Below, piece by piece: positions 36,038-47,699 of a stretch of 64,000 nt of DNA. The stretch covers positions 2,923,369-2,987,368 of the forward strand of contig JAJEKV010000048.1 of assembly GCA_021234155.1 (NCBI GenBank), in the 5' to 3' direction. The notes below the pieces were generated by a model that had not been told where the DNA came from, did no database searches, and was given only the letters and a program-made list of their open reading frames with translations. This stretch comes from Isoetes taiwanensis. Its lineage: Eukaryota; Streptophyta; Lycopodiopsida; Isoetales; Isoetaceae. The position numbers and the translations under genes are program-made. Position 1 is the stretch's first letter. Each line of letters begins with the position of its first letter.

Positions 36038-37286
36038 TGTTCTATGCTAGGTATGGGTTTTCGTACGTTGTTAATACATGATGAGACCACTACTTGATCT
36101 CTAGGACGCGGTGTAATGTCAATATAGGCATGACCGCTGTCTCCGCTTTGGATGAGTGGAACGTGTGATTAAAAGTCTACTCCGTCCCACGTAAGTAGAC
36201 GACCTCGGTGAGATAAGAGGTCATTCAGAATGCATTGATAGGAAAGCACCTCTAGTCAATGCCTATAATGGGAGGACTCCTATCCTTCACAAATATCGAA
36301 GGACCCTTATCCCTCCACGCCCCGCAACTAAAGGTGTAGGCATGAGCGCATATAGCATTATAGGGCCGCCTCCACGCCACCTATGGAAGAAGCATCCTTC
36401 CTACCGAGATTAGTCATCATGCATTCATGTAGATAGATGGGGTGGTTCCCTTATAACCAACTTTACATTAATATTCTAGCTGGTGTGAATCCGTGGAGGC
36501 CAATGAGAACGTAAGAACCGGTAGAGTCGCGATCAATGAAAGCACTTGTATAAATAGTTCTATAAGAGTTGTGATTTCTACCATTGAAACTAATCGCTTA
36601 AATCTTGTGTAAGCCAGTAAGTATGTAATTATAGATATTGTAAAATTCAATGCAGAATTACAAAGACTTGCAACACAAATTCTCATATAACGCGGTTGCA
36701 AGGGATGAAGAGTACCTTTGAAGTGTACTGCATAAAATTGATAAACTTTGATAAACTTAAATGTTGTATTAAGCAAGGTTTAGTAATTACCTCATGCTGA
36801 TTAAGTTATGAAGGATAAGTTAATTGGATAATGAAATAGTACGTTAATGTCTTTAAACATTACCTTAGGGTAATTCTAATAATTGTGCAAGTATAATAAT
36901 AAATTGTATGCATCAAGTTGATTGCGTGTTAAGAAGATCCCACCTGGAGACCCGCACGATGTCATGGACAACACTATTTCTGCTGCGGGAGACTGTGATG
37001 TTCCAGCACAAGATATGGTCCTAAGACGATATCGATCGTTGTTAATGCTTATTAACTTCATCCCGCATTGATCGCACGCCGACGCAGTAGCTGCTGGTAG
37101 CATCTGGGCAACTTGCAAGGTGTGTGTGTATTTATTAATGTGCACATTTACCCATGTGCACATTTATCCAAGTGTACACATTTACCCATGTGGACACTTT
37201 ATGCCAATTTAGTTATTAAAGGCAGGGCTACACCCACTATCCCGGCCGCCAGCGCGGGATAATGGGAAACCCTAGCCCTAACCTCG

Positions 37287-37296
37287 TCTATATAGG
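37287..37296 (+). promoter_or_regulatory. TATA-box candidate in copy B
   Basis: tctatatagg lies about 20 bases after the aaaccctagccctaacct block. Copy A has cagtttccagacagg at the same place, so the box is not conserved there. Confidence 0.45.
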
Positions 37297-37583
37297 TAAA
37301 GGAAACCCTAACTTGCTATTTTCGTTCATGCCATTTTTAGGGCCTCGCTTTTACTTGCTCCGTGAGTCAAACCTCATTCTGTACTTAATATCCACATCTA
37401 GCCTATTAGTTTCTCTAGCTTCACCTTCTTAAAGCGCTCAGCAGGTGGTCGAAATTCGTGACGCTTTGAGGAGCCAAGCCGGGCGATCTTATTGTGTCAA
37501 TTTAATAGCCTAAACTCAGCTTCCCGCTCATTGAATCAAGAGGTTTCAGCCTCTATTAAATTGCCTATAGCAAACGCATTTAG

Positions 37584-38062
37584 GATCTTCACTCGGGGTC
37601 TATCTAGATTATGGGGGGTATGAAACATGCAGTGCACTAAATGGGTTTTTATTGCCTTCCTCGTACCGATAATGCAAGAAAATATAAGGTTTTATAGCTT
37701 GGAATGCCGCATTTATACCGTAGAGGGAGTGTGGTGGCCAAAGGTTCAATTCAGATTCATATTGTAAGGGTCCAGTCATTTTGCGAGCTTCAATTTGGGG
37801 ATTCTCAGGATAATATATGTATCAAGTGATAATATATATTATTTATATATAAAATAATAGAGATATCGTGATATGTATAGAAGGGGTTGTCAAGTAAAAA
37901 GTGTTTCAAGTACTATATGATATGGGTCGCATTCTTTACAAATAATGTAGTCGTGATGTTGTGCTGGTTTTTCATATGAACTGCCGTGATACTACCGGCT
38001 TTGGCAACCTAAGGAACGACATGGCATATATATACCTATAATAGAGGTGAATCCCGATCTTC
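37584..38062. mobile_element. Insertion inside copy B flanked by GATCTTC
   Basis: About 470 bp are present here and absent from copy A (21683-21697) and from inverted copy C. The segment is bordered by gatcttc at 37584-37590 and at 38056-38062, a possible 7-bp target-site duplication. It is AT-rich with no coding capacity. Convincing terminal inverted repeats were not seen, so the class is open: a short non-autonomous DNA element is the simplest guess. Confidence 0.45.
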
Positions 38063-39006
38063 GATATCATTCTAACTAAAGAACCTAACTCTATGATATA
38101 GATTAGATCTTTGTTCTTTTAGTTCTTTTCCGTGATGTGTATGATGATGTATTTCTAAGGAACTCATTGTATTGGGAAGGGGGTAGAGAGATCTCTAAAG
38201 CCCTGTAGTTGATGTGCCCTAGTTAGCCTCTTTAGTGCAATCAGAATTCGCCTGCAGGTACAAGAACCACACCGCTGTGGGTGAAAGGGCCGACCGGGCT
38301 TTATATGAGGTTCATGTTCTAATTTTGAACGATCCTCCGTGTGTCAAGTCTACCGGATCACCGCGGATTAGGTCTAATGGCTTGCTAACAAGTAAGGCGC
38401 ATGGTGGGTCTAAGCTCTAATAAGGGCGCGGGCCCTCTAGTCACCTTTGAGTCAGCATGTAGATTCCTCGAGGAGGATCCCTACCGCCTAATTTAACCGG
38501 GAGATGCAACCCAGAATAGCCCTCCGCCTCGCAGATCCTGGGCTGCTACGAAATGTCCCGACACTTTTCAACCTACTCGCTAAAGTGTGCACGTGGAGGG
38601 GCGATGGAGTGACTACCCTAAGCCATGTTCCCATGCCACCCAAAATCCAATTGCCATGAATTCTATCTTCACGACTCGAGACCCAAGCCGCTACCATCCC
38701 CTTTGAGTCCGAGCCTTGGGTAGGATTCCCCATGTGATGTGGCCGATTCGGCCCGCGCGCATATGTGATGAGCCATCCTTCGAGGTGGTATGTGATATTG
38801 ATGTTGTATAATCGACATGGCTATTACGCCCGCCAGCTCAGGTAGGTCCTCGGCGGAGATGGTGGTAAATGACCCTTCATTCTAATCGAACTCTCTGCAG
38901 TTGATAATGCGGAGGTCTCTAAGCATTAGCATGTGGAGCCTGCATGGGGATGAATCCCCGCTTGTATACTGCGGAGTGCACGCGATAATGAAAGTAGGGG
39001 ACGCCA

Positions 39007-40295
39007 TGTGTTGGAAGGCACTCATACAATGCAATCATAACCACAAGGCGTACGCATGATTTGACCCACCAATTGTACATTATTCAAGGTGCCAGTAGAA
39101 CCCGTGGTTTCTCAGATGCTACGAGGTCCGGGCCCCGCGGATTCTTGCCACTCTGGAATGACTTTGAGCAAAAGTAGCAGAAAGCTTTCTTGGCACGGGC
39201 CCCGGGGTGAAGTCCACGTAATCCATACCAAATAATCGCTAAAAGAAAACGTGCCCTTGCCTCTTCAAAGGTTGACAAACACATCATCTACTTCCGTAAG
39301 GTGGTGAGCATGACTATATTTCGCTCTCTCAACTCGCTTACATCAGGCAATGGGGCCTCACTTAAAAGTACCAGTCATGAAAAGAGATCTCTGCTATCGC
39401 CAGATGGAACGCGGCAGAGCACGATGTCCAATTGCAAACGGAGGCAGATCGCCACACTCTTAGATGCGACTACATATGCTTCCTCAACAAGCTATGGGAT
39501 GCCAACACCTTGAACAGTCAAGACATTATCAATGCCACGAAATCCTATATTGGAGCTGGGCCTGCAATGCTATCTCCCATGATTCATCTACCTAAGAAAA
39601 ACACAGATCCATTGCCGCTATGCACACCATCTCCGGATTGAGTGGGGAAGATATATTGGGGAGTCGCCACAGAGAGGCTTTGCCACCGCTGCCGTTGTTT
39701 GGAAGACTTTTAATGCCACACACTTCCGTGAGTTGTCCGCATATGATGACATTAGATACTTATGTTGAGCCGGGTTCGCCATGGTCGCCCCTGATGAGAT
39801 GCCGGAAGCACGAAGCTCAACCAAGGTTGCATCATACCTTCAAGAGATCATGGATCGCCGGTGATTAGCTCGTCCTCTCGCACTTACCGTGATATGTACA
39901 TATATCTCCCCCATCATATATATTTTTATTTTTATTTGTACATACTTGGATGAAGAACTTATTCTTGTCATACAGCTTTTTCCCCAAAACAACCCTTTGG
40001 GGTTATCCCGCAAGAATAATACGCTTGATGCTTCCCCGCTTGGGTCCCATAGGCCACAATTGGTCTCCCATGGACAATAAAACTTTATTCCCATTTTATT
40101 CTATCTCTATTTAAGCTTTGTGCTGGCATAGCTCTTGTATGCTAGAGGTACAATCCTACAACTTGCCAACATAGCAGCTCATTTATGTTGATTAAGGCAT
40201 GTGAGGATAACCCTTGTGCTAGGGGTACAACTTACAACTTGCTAGCGAGTACATGTAAATTAAATATATAATGCAATGCAATCCTCTTTATGCAT
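39007..40295 (+). other. Unrecognised open frames
   Basis: Frames 39301-39513 and 39432-39641 (containing CFLNKLWDANTLNSQDIINA) look protein-like but match nothing I know. Downstream, 39890-40150 is T-rich and non-coding. An early-terminated remnant of a retroelement internal region adjoining copy B is possible. Confidence 0.3.
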
Positions 40296-40296
40296 G

Positions 40297-40312
40297 CCCT
40301 CTCTCTCTCTGT
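40297..40312. repeat. CT microsatellite
   Basis: A short run of ccctctctctctctgt. Confidence 0.9.
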
Positions 40313-40454
40313 GTTTCCCACATGATCGCATTTTTATCTCTCGCCATATAATGGGCGAGATAATTTTTAGACGATAGCCTTCCTCGAGCTCGAGAGGAGC
40401 TCTTCTTCCTCGGCCTTAACAAATGCCATTTTGTCGGTGCTACCGGAATTGGGC

Positions 40455-40690
40455 TTAAATCCACCGCCTGCCTAATTCAATTTGTTGGCTAACCATTCTT
40501 GGAATCATGAAATGGCTTCTTTCATTTTCCCAAAGCTCGACCAGTGGAGATCCGTGGTGGATTCGTGCAACCTCGCTTCTCAATTCTTCCATCTTCTCAT
40601 ACCATTGCCAAGAAGAAGGCTCACTCGGCCCCTCGTCTCGCATATTGCCCTGAAATTTAGATTGTAGTTTGTCCCACTTATTCTTCAACT
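40455..40690 (-). pseudogene. Myb/SANT-like domain remnant
   Basis: The minus-strand frame opens with KNKWDKLQSKFQ and includes SSWQWYEKMEELRSEVARI. This resembles the LKNKWD-L...W-WYE end of plant Myb/SANT-like DNA-binding domains. Such domains are common in host trihelix-type proteins and in the second protein of PIF/Harbinger transposons. About 75 codons are readable. The first helices should lie at 40690-40780 but are broken. No transposase was found next to it. Confidence 0.5.
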
Positions 40691-41438
40691 CATTTCAATT
40701 CAACTAAACTCTGCACTATTGGAAAGATTTCGATGTTACCATTGTTATGTGCCTTGAATTCCATTAGATGGTTCAATAATGCAGTTGATGGTTTCCATCG
40801 TGACTATCTCCAATGGTGATTTACGCTTTGCTGACCATTGTATCTAATTTGGATCTACAACTACTCTTTGCTTGGGACTTTCCGTAAGAAATGCATCTTG
40901 ACTTCTGTTTGCCCCGCCAAAGTTTGTCCTTCTGTAGCACAAAGTACCGGGAATCCGCCACTCTTGCTTTGTCCTCTTTGATTTTGGAGCAGAAGTGCAT
41001 GAATTACATGTATGCATACCGATCCGTCATTTTCTTTTGCCTTCTTGGTTGAAATTTTTCATGCCTGGGAGGAACTAATGCCTTCAATTATCTCAAGCCT
41101 TTGTCATGCTTACAAGTATAGATCTAAGATTCCAAGCAATGAAGATAACTGGCTTCTAGTTTCGCATCCAATCTTCATTACAAAAGGGAAATCGCACTAT
41201 GCTAAAATGGAATGCGAGAATCCAAAATTTTAGGTAGTAATGCTCTACTCGCCCTCAATTCCATCTTACCCGGCCGATCTAAGTGCCTAAGAAGCTTGTA
41301 ACACCGCTGAACAGGGAGATTCATGGAACAGGGAATGCTACTAAGTAAGCTTAAAAACATCTCCGTAGGGTTGGTTAACGGGCGGAAACCGTTCGGCCCC
41401 GCCCACCGCTTGCTTTTAAATTTTGCTTTGGTATTAAA

Positions 41439-41466
41439 GGTGAGAGTGGGTTTTCCCACTCTCACC
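41439..41466. repeat. Perfect 12-bp hairpin with TTTT loop
   Basis: ggtgagagtggg, tttt, cccactctcacc. The two arms are exact reverse complements. It lies just upstream of a long pyrimidine-rich microsatellite. Confidence 0.9.
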
Positions 41467-41519
41467 TCCCTCTCGTGATCTCTCATCACTCTCATCGCCT
41501 CTCCCACAAAGTCAATCAT

Positions 41520-41632
41520 GTATTTCCCTCCCTCCCTCCCTCCCTCCCTCCTCGATGCACCTGATGCACGTAACTTTGTGCATGTCCTCTCTCTCTCTCC
41601 CTTCCTCCCTCTCCCTCCTCCTCCATGTCTCT
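41520..41632. repeat. CCCT / CT microsatellites
   Basis: (CCCT)n at about 41526-41550 and (CT)n at about 41587-41600, in a C/T-rich stretch reaching 41632. The minus frame 41202-41669 that crosses it owes its Arg/Gly/Glu runs to this repeat. Confidence 0.9.
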
Positions 41633-41766
41633 TGAAATCTTTCAAGACATATGTACAAGACGATTTCATATCGAGGTTGGGATGGGATGTTCTACTGCAT
41701 TCGGTATATCATCGTGAGTTCTCATTGCACCTCGAAATTGAACAATATAAGCATACCGTTTTCTGA

Positions 41767-42655
41767 TTATTATCTTTAGTTTTTGGAAATTATTCATGAG
41801 CCTGTTAAGAACGCCGGGCACTTTCTAGTAGAAAATATACTAAAGAAGTCAATACTAGAATATGAGTTATGTCATTACATTTCCATACTCTTGGATAGAT
41901 CCATCGCGACATCCTAGATCATCACTCCTTACATGATTTTAAAGTTATTATCATTAGTAAATTCAAAACCGGAGTAACCGCGAGCCGAATTTCTATCCAA
42001 CTATATCAGCATCTAAATGGACAACTTATACTCCGGGATACTAACTCCCGATTGGCTCACGGGTTAACTCCTCTCCAGTAAACCAAAAATCCCATCTAAA
42101 CGCATGAGGAATGTCAGCAAAATTGGTATGTAAGGGGTTGAATGATGCAATGCCATCAAGAAATCTTGGTAAAGAATCGACCTTTGTCTTCAAACCATAG
42201 CCGATTTGATAATTTATCGACGCGGTCACATCCGGATTGGGAATAGAATCGACGTAAGCACCTTCTTCCTGATTCAGCTTTCTGCTATCCCATGTCACTC
42301 TCGAATATAGCCCGGCGGATGCGGAGACATGGAATAACCTGCTGTTCTCCTTTTAGACCCCACCGGATGCTAAATGTGTGGGCAGTTCATTTTTGGCACC
42401 ATGGCTTGGTTCCAGAGAATATTGTTTGCCTACCCCTTCAACATCCTCATAAATATATACAATGGCATCAGGCAGGCATAAATACTTTTGGGGAATTAAG
42501 AAATGAATATGAGAACAGATGGTTAACTTGACAGGAGATTGAGCATAAGACAAAGGGTTCAGCTTTAGACAGGAGAATCTTCTAGAAGGTAATGGGTTTA
42601 ACGTCCTCTCAGCAGGAGTTAGCATCCCTTTCAAACCCCTAGACTCAAAATAATA
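41767..42655. other. No gene recognised
   Basis: Frames on both strands (42041-42298 minus, 42292-42531 plus) carry no motif. Ordinary non-coding composition. Confidence 0.4.
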
Positions 42656-43220
42656 AAGATTGTTATGTAGTCAAGGATATGTATGATGCTCTCATTGACC
42701 ATAGGCCTTCCCGTGCTTGTGATTTGTGGCACTGTGATGAAGACACATTGGCCAAACTTTGTGCCAAAGGCTGGAAAAACTATGGTGCCCCCAAGATTAC
42801 TTTGTTCAGGTAGCTAGTTCTTCACCAGAGTCTCCAAACAAACGTCAAAAGAGCTAAATATGATGCTGGGAGTTCCAATCAATGCCCCCCGGGCTGTGGT
42901 ATGATTGAAAACTAAAATCATGTTTTCTTGTGCCCAATGATTGAAGAAATTTGGACATGAACTTCCCAACTAAAATTGGGGCCCCCAAATGATATCTTTT
43001 AATTCCTAAGTGAAGGTTCAAGGCTTGTCAATACCTGCAGAACTCTCACCTGCTGGATTATTTAGAACAGGAATCTAGTTGCTCTGAAAAAGAAAAGGCC
43101 TAACCTACTTTGGATCAAATCTAATCTATTAGCCCTTATACAAGATATTGCCACAGCCCATAAGGTTCTGAAAGGAACCAAGTATGATAAGGATTGGAAT
43201 CGGTTTGGGAAAATATAACT
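42656..43220 (+). pseudogene. LINE-type zf-RVT zinc-binding remnant
   Basis: Plus-strand translation of 42850-42950 gives NQCPPGCGMIEN, then NHVFLCPMIEEIW after a stop. The pattern CP--CG--E---HVFLCP----IW is the zinc-binding motif at the C-terminus of plant LINE polyproteins. It is preceded by KITLFR-LVLHQSLQTN and followed by a WII-NRN segment near 43060, as usual for that domain. No RT active site was found upstream, so this would be a 5'-truncated or rearranged copy. Confidence 0.55.
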
Positions 43221-44487
43221 TCTCTGTATTGATTCTAACTGATGTGGATGGTGTGCTACATAAAGCAGCAGAGGAGGCTGAACAAAATGGAAGCTCCTAT
43301 CAGGTGGCTAAGTAATATTGAAGATGAAAGCCATATTCCCAGGACCGAGCTTGAACATCATTTCATACTCCTCAATATTGAAATGATTCGCTCGATGGCC
43401 ATTAAGAAGTTACTGAATAGATATGAGATATGGAGATTTAATGGCCTCAAACCTTTCTTCCAATCCCTTTATCACAAATGGCAACAAAAAAGGAAGGCTC
43501 GGGTTCTGATGATGCAGAACTGGATGAAATGCTGATGCTCTGCTGTTGCTGACCTTACCATACAGGATCTTATGGAAGCTAATCCATAGGTACAGACCTG
43601 ATAGATCGAATTTTATTTGTTGCGCTAGTTCTTGTGGACTCTGGAAGTTAGCTTTAGTTGAACCTTCTTCTAAATTATTATGTTGCCTTTATGGCTACTT
43701 TTCTTCCTTATCACTTGATAAAGGAAGGGCTATTTTTGGGATGATGAGACTTCCTCATATGGAAACTTTTTGTATTCCATATAATATGAATACAAAACAA
43801 ACCTTACCTTCAAAAACAGCCCGATGTGGATTTGCTCTTTCATTGTCCCAACTCAAAGCAAGGTTAGTTTCCATTTGCCAAGTACTTGCACTGTGGTTTT
43901 TGGTGAGATTCTTCTTACCAAATCCATTTGTGCTTCTGGCTACATTCAACATGCTTAATACATTCAAATGATCTTATAGTAATCTTAGTTAGAGAAGCAT
44001 AGCATGTATTTGTTTGGAACAACTACATAGAGCATCATAGAAACTAGACATTGTCTTAAGGATGTTAGATATATGGATGTGGCCAGTTCAAAAATTTGGA
44101 AAAAAATTAATTGCATGATTTTGCCATTTAAGTTACAACCTCTTGATGTAACGATTCGAAAAAAGAAATAGGCCCAACTACATTTAACAAATTATCCAAG
44201 GTGAGTAACGGCCAATATTTTATGCCCTGTCAAATATATAGGGAGGTTAAAAATTACCTTGCTTCTGACACGATGGCAAGGATTACATGTGTCCGTTTTT
44301 CTGAGTGGCTATGCAAAGATATGTGATCTCCAACTACCTCACTTCATGTCTCAGAGGCCATTTCCACCATGGTGGACAATAATAAGAAAGAAGTTGCATC
44401 CTATCTTCAGTAGTTGCAGATTAGGCAGGACTCCATATATATCCTGTTATGACCGGCTGAAATGTTTTATGAGGTTTAGAAGTGCAG
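43221..44487 (+). pseudogene. Unrecognised frames, left part of LINE-interrupted sequence
   Basis: The frames 43242-43535 and 43546-43971 are protein-like, with no family recognised. The sequence is interrupted at 44505 by the antisense LINE and resumes at 45652, so it is older than that insertion. Confidence 0.3.
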
Positions 44488-45669
44488 GTCAATCTTTGAG
44501 CTTTTTTTTTTTTTGAAGAACTGTGTCATCAATATATTAAAAGAATGGTAATGTTACAAAGCAAGTGAGGAGGGAAGGAGAACTCCGCCTCTAAAGAGAT
44601 GATACCTCGACACTCCACAACAAACTAATGTAAAATCGCAACTCTATCATTGCATAAACCTAATTCATCACCATCTACAACACCCAAGAAGTTCCAAAAT
44701 GGCAAACTTCCTTCTACTTACTCCTGAACACGCAGGAAAAGCGGAAATAGCTTGTACCGAAGTCGGGAATCGAGAGGGGCCGCAGTCATTAACTCGAAAG
44801 ATCCACAACCGCCGCCTAAATCAACCACACCAACCGCCACGACAGATGTAAGCTTGTCACGCAGAGCCACTCAAGCACCAGATATTACACATGAAGCGTG
44901 CAAATCGGCCGCTAGTCAATCTCACTCAAACAAAGCCCTAACCTAATCCTAGGGCAAATTTCAAGTAAGTGCAGGCATAAAACTGGGGCCACGCTCCATA
45001 CCACGATGAAGGCCACAACAAGGGCGTAGAGGGCTCACAACCGCCTAAACTGACTCTCACAAGGGCATTCACTCGATACAGCCGTGCACCACTGCCATTA
45101 AGCAATCTCTAACCTTCTGGGAAGTGAGCCCATGTCCACTTCCCAAACCGAAAGGCCATCGAGAACTCCTGAAGCCGCAGAGACCACTTCACCAAGGGGG
45201 CAAAGGTGTCATGAATAAAGACCCGTAAGAAGACCGCGACAAAAGCAAGTGAAGACACAACATCCGATGAACCTTCCAACTTGTAACTAACACATCATCC
45301 CGTAGGGACTATGTATGTAGCTTAATACTTCCCCGCCACGCAGCTCCCGTGATAGCCCGTCAATGCCTCGCGAAGCGAAGCTCAAAGAACTCCCCACGGC
45401 TAGCTGACCACCCCAATACCAATCCTCTAAGGTGAGCTACTGCCAACAGCCATCAACGGGCTCCTCACAACTGAAAGCATGCATGCTGGCAGCCAAGGGC
45501 ATGCTAGGTAGAGGAACCCACAAGAAAGGAGAAGAGTGGTGATAAACCGAGGCATAATCTAGCTGAAAGAGCACACGCACATGATCCCAAGCCCGCAACA
45601 CTTCGCGGAGAAAAAGGATGCATGTGGAAAGGCTTCTGAAGGGGATGCGGTGTCAATCTTTGAGCTTTT
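44488..45669 (-). mobile_element. 5'-truncated LINE in antisense with 18-bp target-site duplication
   Basis: gtcaatctttgagctttt stands at 44488-44505 and again at 45652-45669. Next to the left copy, a run of T merges with it (to 44514): read on the minus strand this is a poly(A) tail preceded by cttttaatatattgatga, a typical plant LINE 3' end. The body (44515-45651) is about 1.14 kb. Its minus strand begins with RIPF-SLSTCILFLREV-RAWDHV-like sequence, weakly like a LINE C-terminus, and then becomes non-coding. The 18-bp duplication plus A-tail is the signature of target-primed reverse transcription. Confidence 0.85.
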
Positions 45670-46690
45670 GGGCCCCCTCAGGAAACATTTGTCATGAGGC
45701 TCACCGGCATCATGTGGAAAAACTAGTTGCATGTTCTATTATTTGTTACTTCATTAGCTTCTTCTTGGATCTGAAGCACATGGGATCTTGGTTATCTGAG
45801 CATCTACCCAAATTAGGGCTTCCTGCATATCAATCTTTCAAGCTTTTGGCCAAAGTTCAACACTATTTTTTCCTGATGTTTGAATATCCCGAACTGGTGA
45901 CTCAACTCATAGAATGAGGTGTTGATCCTCTCTGGAAATATTTCTTGTCGTATCAACAATATGTTCCTGGCTCTTTCCCAGGTAAGCTAGATGCTTTACA
46001 TGCCTCATTCTCGATTGCTATTGAAGAGATTCCTTCAAAATTTCAGGATTGTGAGTTCATTTCTGTCGTTGCTAATGGGATTGGGCTTTACTTGCAATAC
46101 GCCATAACCAATGGCATTACGAAGATTTGTGCAACATGGCCCACTTCATCGTGATCTGCCTCATGAATTGTTGTTCAGAGTGGACCCATGTTCTTTCCTT
46201 TCAAGCTACGATTGTTAAATGGTCCAGAGCTGGCTCCCATGTTCCCGGAGGCCCCTCTCTTTGCTCAATATCGTAGGTCTTACAAACAGGTTCCTCCATG
46301 CAAGCTCCTACTCCTAGCTTTGCTCCTTCTTTAATGGGTGTCTCTCATCCCCCCTGTGACTTTCTCTATGTCTATTCCAATCGCAGGTCCCATGCCTCAG
46401 TTGCTGGATCAACAGAGGCAAAGGCTAGATGAGATTCAGAGATCACAAGGGCAAGTTGAAGAGGCTTATGGGCAGCATATGGACATTGATTGTCATGGTG
46501 CCCATTCTCCACCCAAACATCCACATGCTCTTCGTCAACCTCGAAGGTCAGCTAAGGGTTCCAACACCTTTACATCTCAGCTCTCCTCAGCACTGGCTCT
46601 ACGTGATTCTGCCCCTCCTATTGCATATGGTCACTTTGCTCCACTTCAATGGGCTGATTTAGTGGAAGATAATATTGCCTTGCCGTAGTC
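45670..46690 (+). pseudogene. Unrecognised frames, right part of LINE-interrupted sequence
   Basis: Frames 45618-45917 (hydrophobic middle, FLDLKHMGSWLSEHLPKLG), 45945-46154 and 46338-46688 (Gln/Pro-rich with a short coiled-coil-like segment, LLDQQRQRLDEIQRSQGQ) follow in one direction. No family recognised. Read with 43221-44487 they could be one retrotransposed unit that ends at the poly(A) tract near 46920. Confidence 0.35.
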
Positions 46691-46896
46691 CTATGATACA
46701 ACTTCAAACTCTCATGAGATCCAATAGTCGCATTTGATTTTACCCCGATACAAGTCCAATATGGTTAGTCCCTTAAGCGGAGCCGTACCTCCTTTTCCTT
46801 ATCTAATATGGAGTAAGTACACAGTGCCTCGGGCTCGTGTTCTAGTGCAACCTCTTATGCTTACACAGCTAGATTTTGTACTTATTCTTGTTGATT

Positions 46897-46927
46897 AATA
46901 AACATTTTGTTCGTCCTTCAAAAAAAA
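46897..46927 (+). other. Polyadenylation signal and A-tail of a retroposed 3' end
   Basis: aataaa at 46897-46902, then cattttgttcgtccttc and eight A at 46920-46927. This is the 3' end of a retroposed plus-strand sequence (LINE or processed transcript). A matching target-site duplication for the following catgccattgtcc was not found upstream. Confidence 0.6.
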
Positions 46928-46929
46928 CA

Positions 46930-47690
46930 TGCCATTGTCCATAGAAAACAAAATAAAGATTGTGTATTGGAAGTTGATATTTCAAAGCTATTGGAATTCA
47001 TGTATACAAATAGATGTCATCCATTTCCAATAATTCCAACATGGCCATTGGAGAATAAGACGAAAATATATATGAAAGTATTAGAATGAACAAAAACATT
47101 AGAATTCAAAAAATAATGACAATATGAAAACCATGAGCAAATACAATATGTACCAAGCCTTAAATTTGAAGTGTTCGGTACCATTCTTGGGGGTCCTGGC
47201 CATGCAGAGAATGGCCAAATTTTTTTTGACATTCTTAAGAATGGCAAGGGAAAAAATATACCTACTAGGCATTGGACAATCTTATGGCATTGGACAATCT
47301 TATGCCTTTGTAGTGAGATTAATGGTGCAGCATGGCCGTAAAAATATGAGGGCATTGTGGGATGCTTATAGACGGAATGATTTCAACTTTGATGTTTATG
47401 ACGCAGGTGATGAAACTATGGCAAGCACTTCTTGTTCTTCCAGCAAGCACGCTGGAATGTGAGCGCGGGTTTTCAATTTCCACAAAACGGATAAAAGATG
47501 ATTTACGCAGGAAAGTTTGAAGTCGGCCACCTTGAGACCTTTAATGTTTTTATCACTATCCATACCGATGTGGGAGATGCAAATTATGATCCGATTTTGC
47601 TATTTGATGCAAGAGACAAGCAATTGCATGGTGCCATTGTGAAACATATGAATGAAGCATTTTGGATCCTTTTATAAAGTAGTCAAGACT
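46930..47690 (+). pseudogene. hAT-type transposase C-terminal remnant
   Basis: The region 47413-47517 encodes LWQALLVLPASTLECERGFS and then ISTKRIKDDLRRK. This is the hAT C-terminal dimerisation motif in the CERGFS form shared with ZNF862-like proteins (usual LPVS-A-CERGFS-MN-IKT-LRN-L). A following HLETFNVF segment fits the helix after it. Upstream frames (46907-47089, 47124-47462) are plausible earlier parts. Inside the second, GIGQSY is repeated in frame by an 18-bp tandem duplication at 47268-47303. The catalytic DDE domain is missing. Confidence 0.65.
47268..47303 (+). repeat. 18-bp exact tandem duplication
   Basis: ggcattggacaatcttat occurs twice in direct succession, keeping frame. 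Confidence 0.92.
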
Positions 47691-47699
47691 TGCCGTTGC

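Larger units (their letters stand above)
36038..39006 (+). repeat. Long LTR-like repeat, copy B
   Basis: It is colinear with copy A over its whole length and longer mainly because of an extra segment at 37591-38062. The left boundary is set at TGTTCTATGCTAGGTATGGG and the right at aggggacgcca. It includes three gtgcacattta/gtgtacacattta repeats (37138-37182), then aaaccctagccctaacctcg and a TATA box, tctatatagg, at 37287-37296, the normal order of an LTR U3/R. No coding frame was found. Divergence from copy A is substantial and indel-rich. Confidence 0.75.

Noticed and set aside
20214-39006. Copies A and B as the two LTRs of one 18.8-kb element
   Set aside because: The interval contains an inverted copy of the same repeat and no recognisable pol, and A and B are strongly diverged.
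41202-41669. 155-codon minus-strand frame as a gene
   Set aside because: Its Arg/Gly/Glu runs come from translating CCCT/CT microsatellites; the rest shows no motif.
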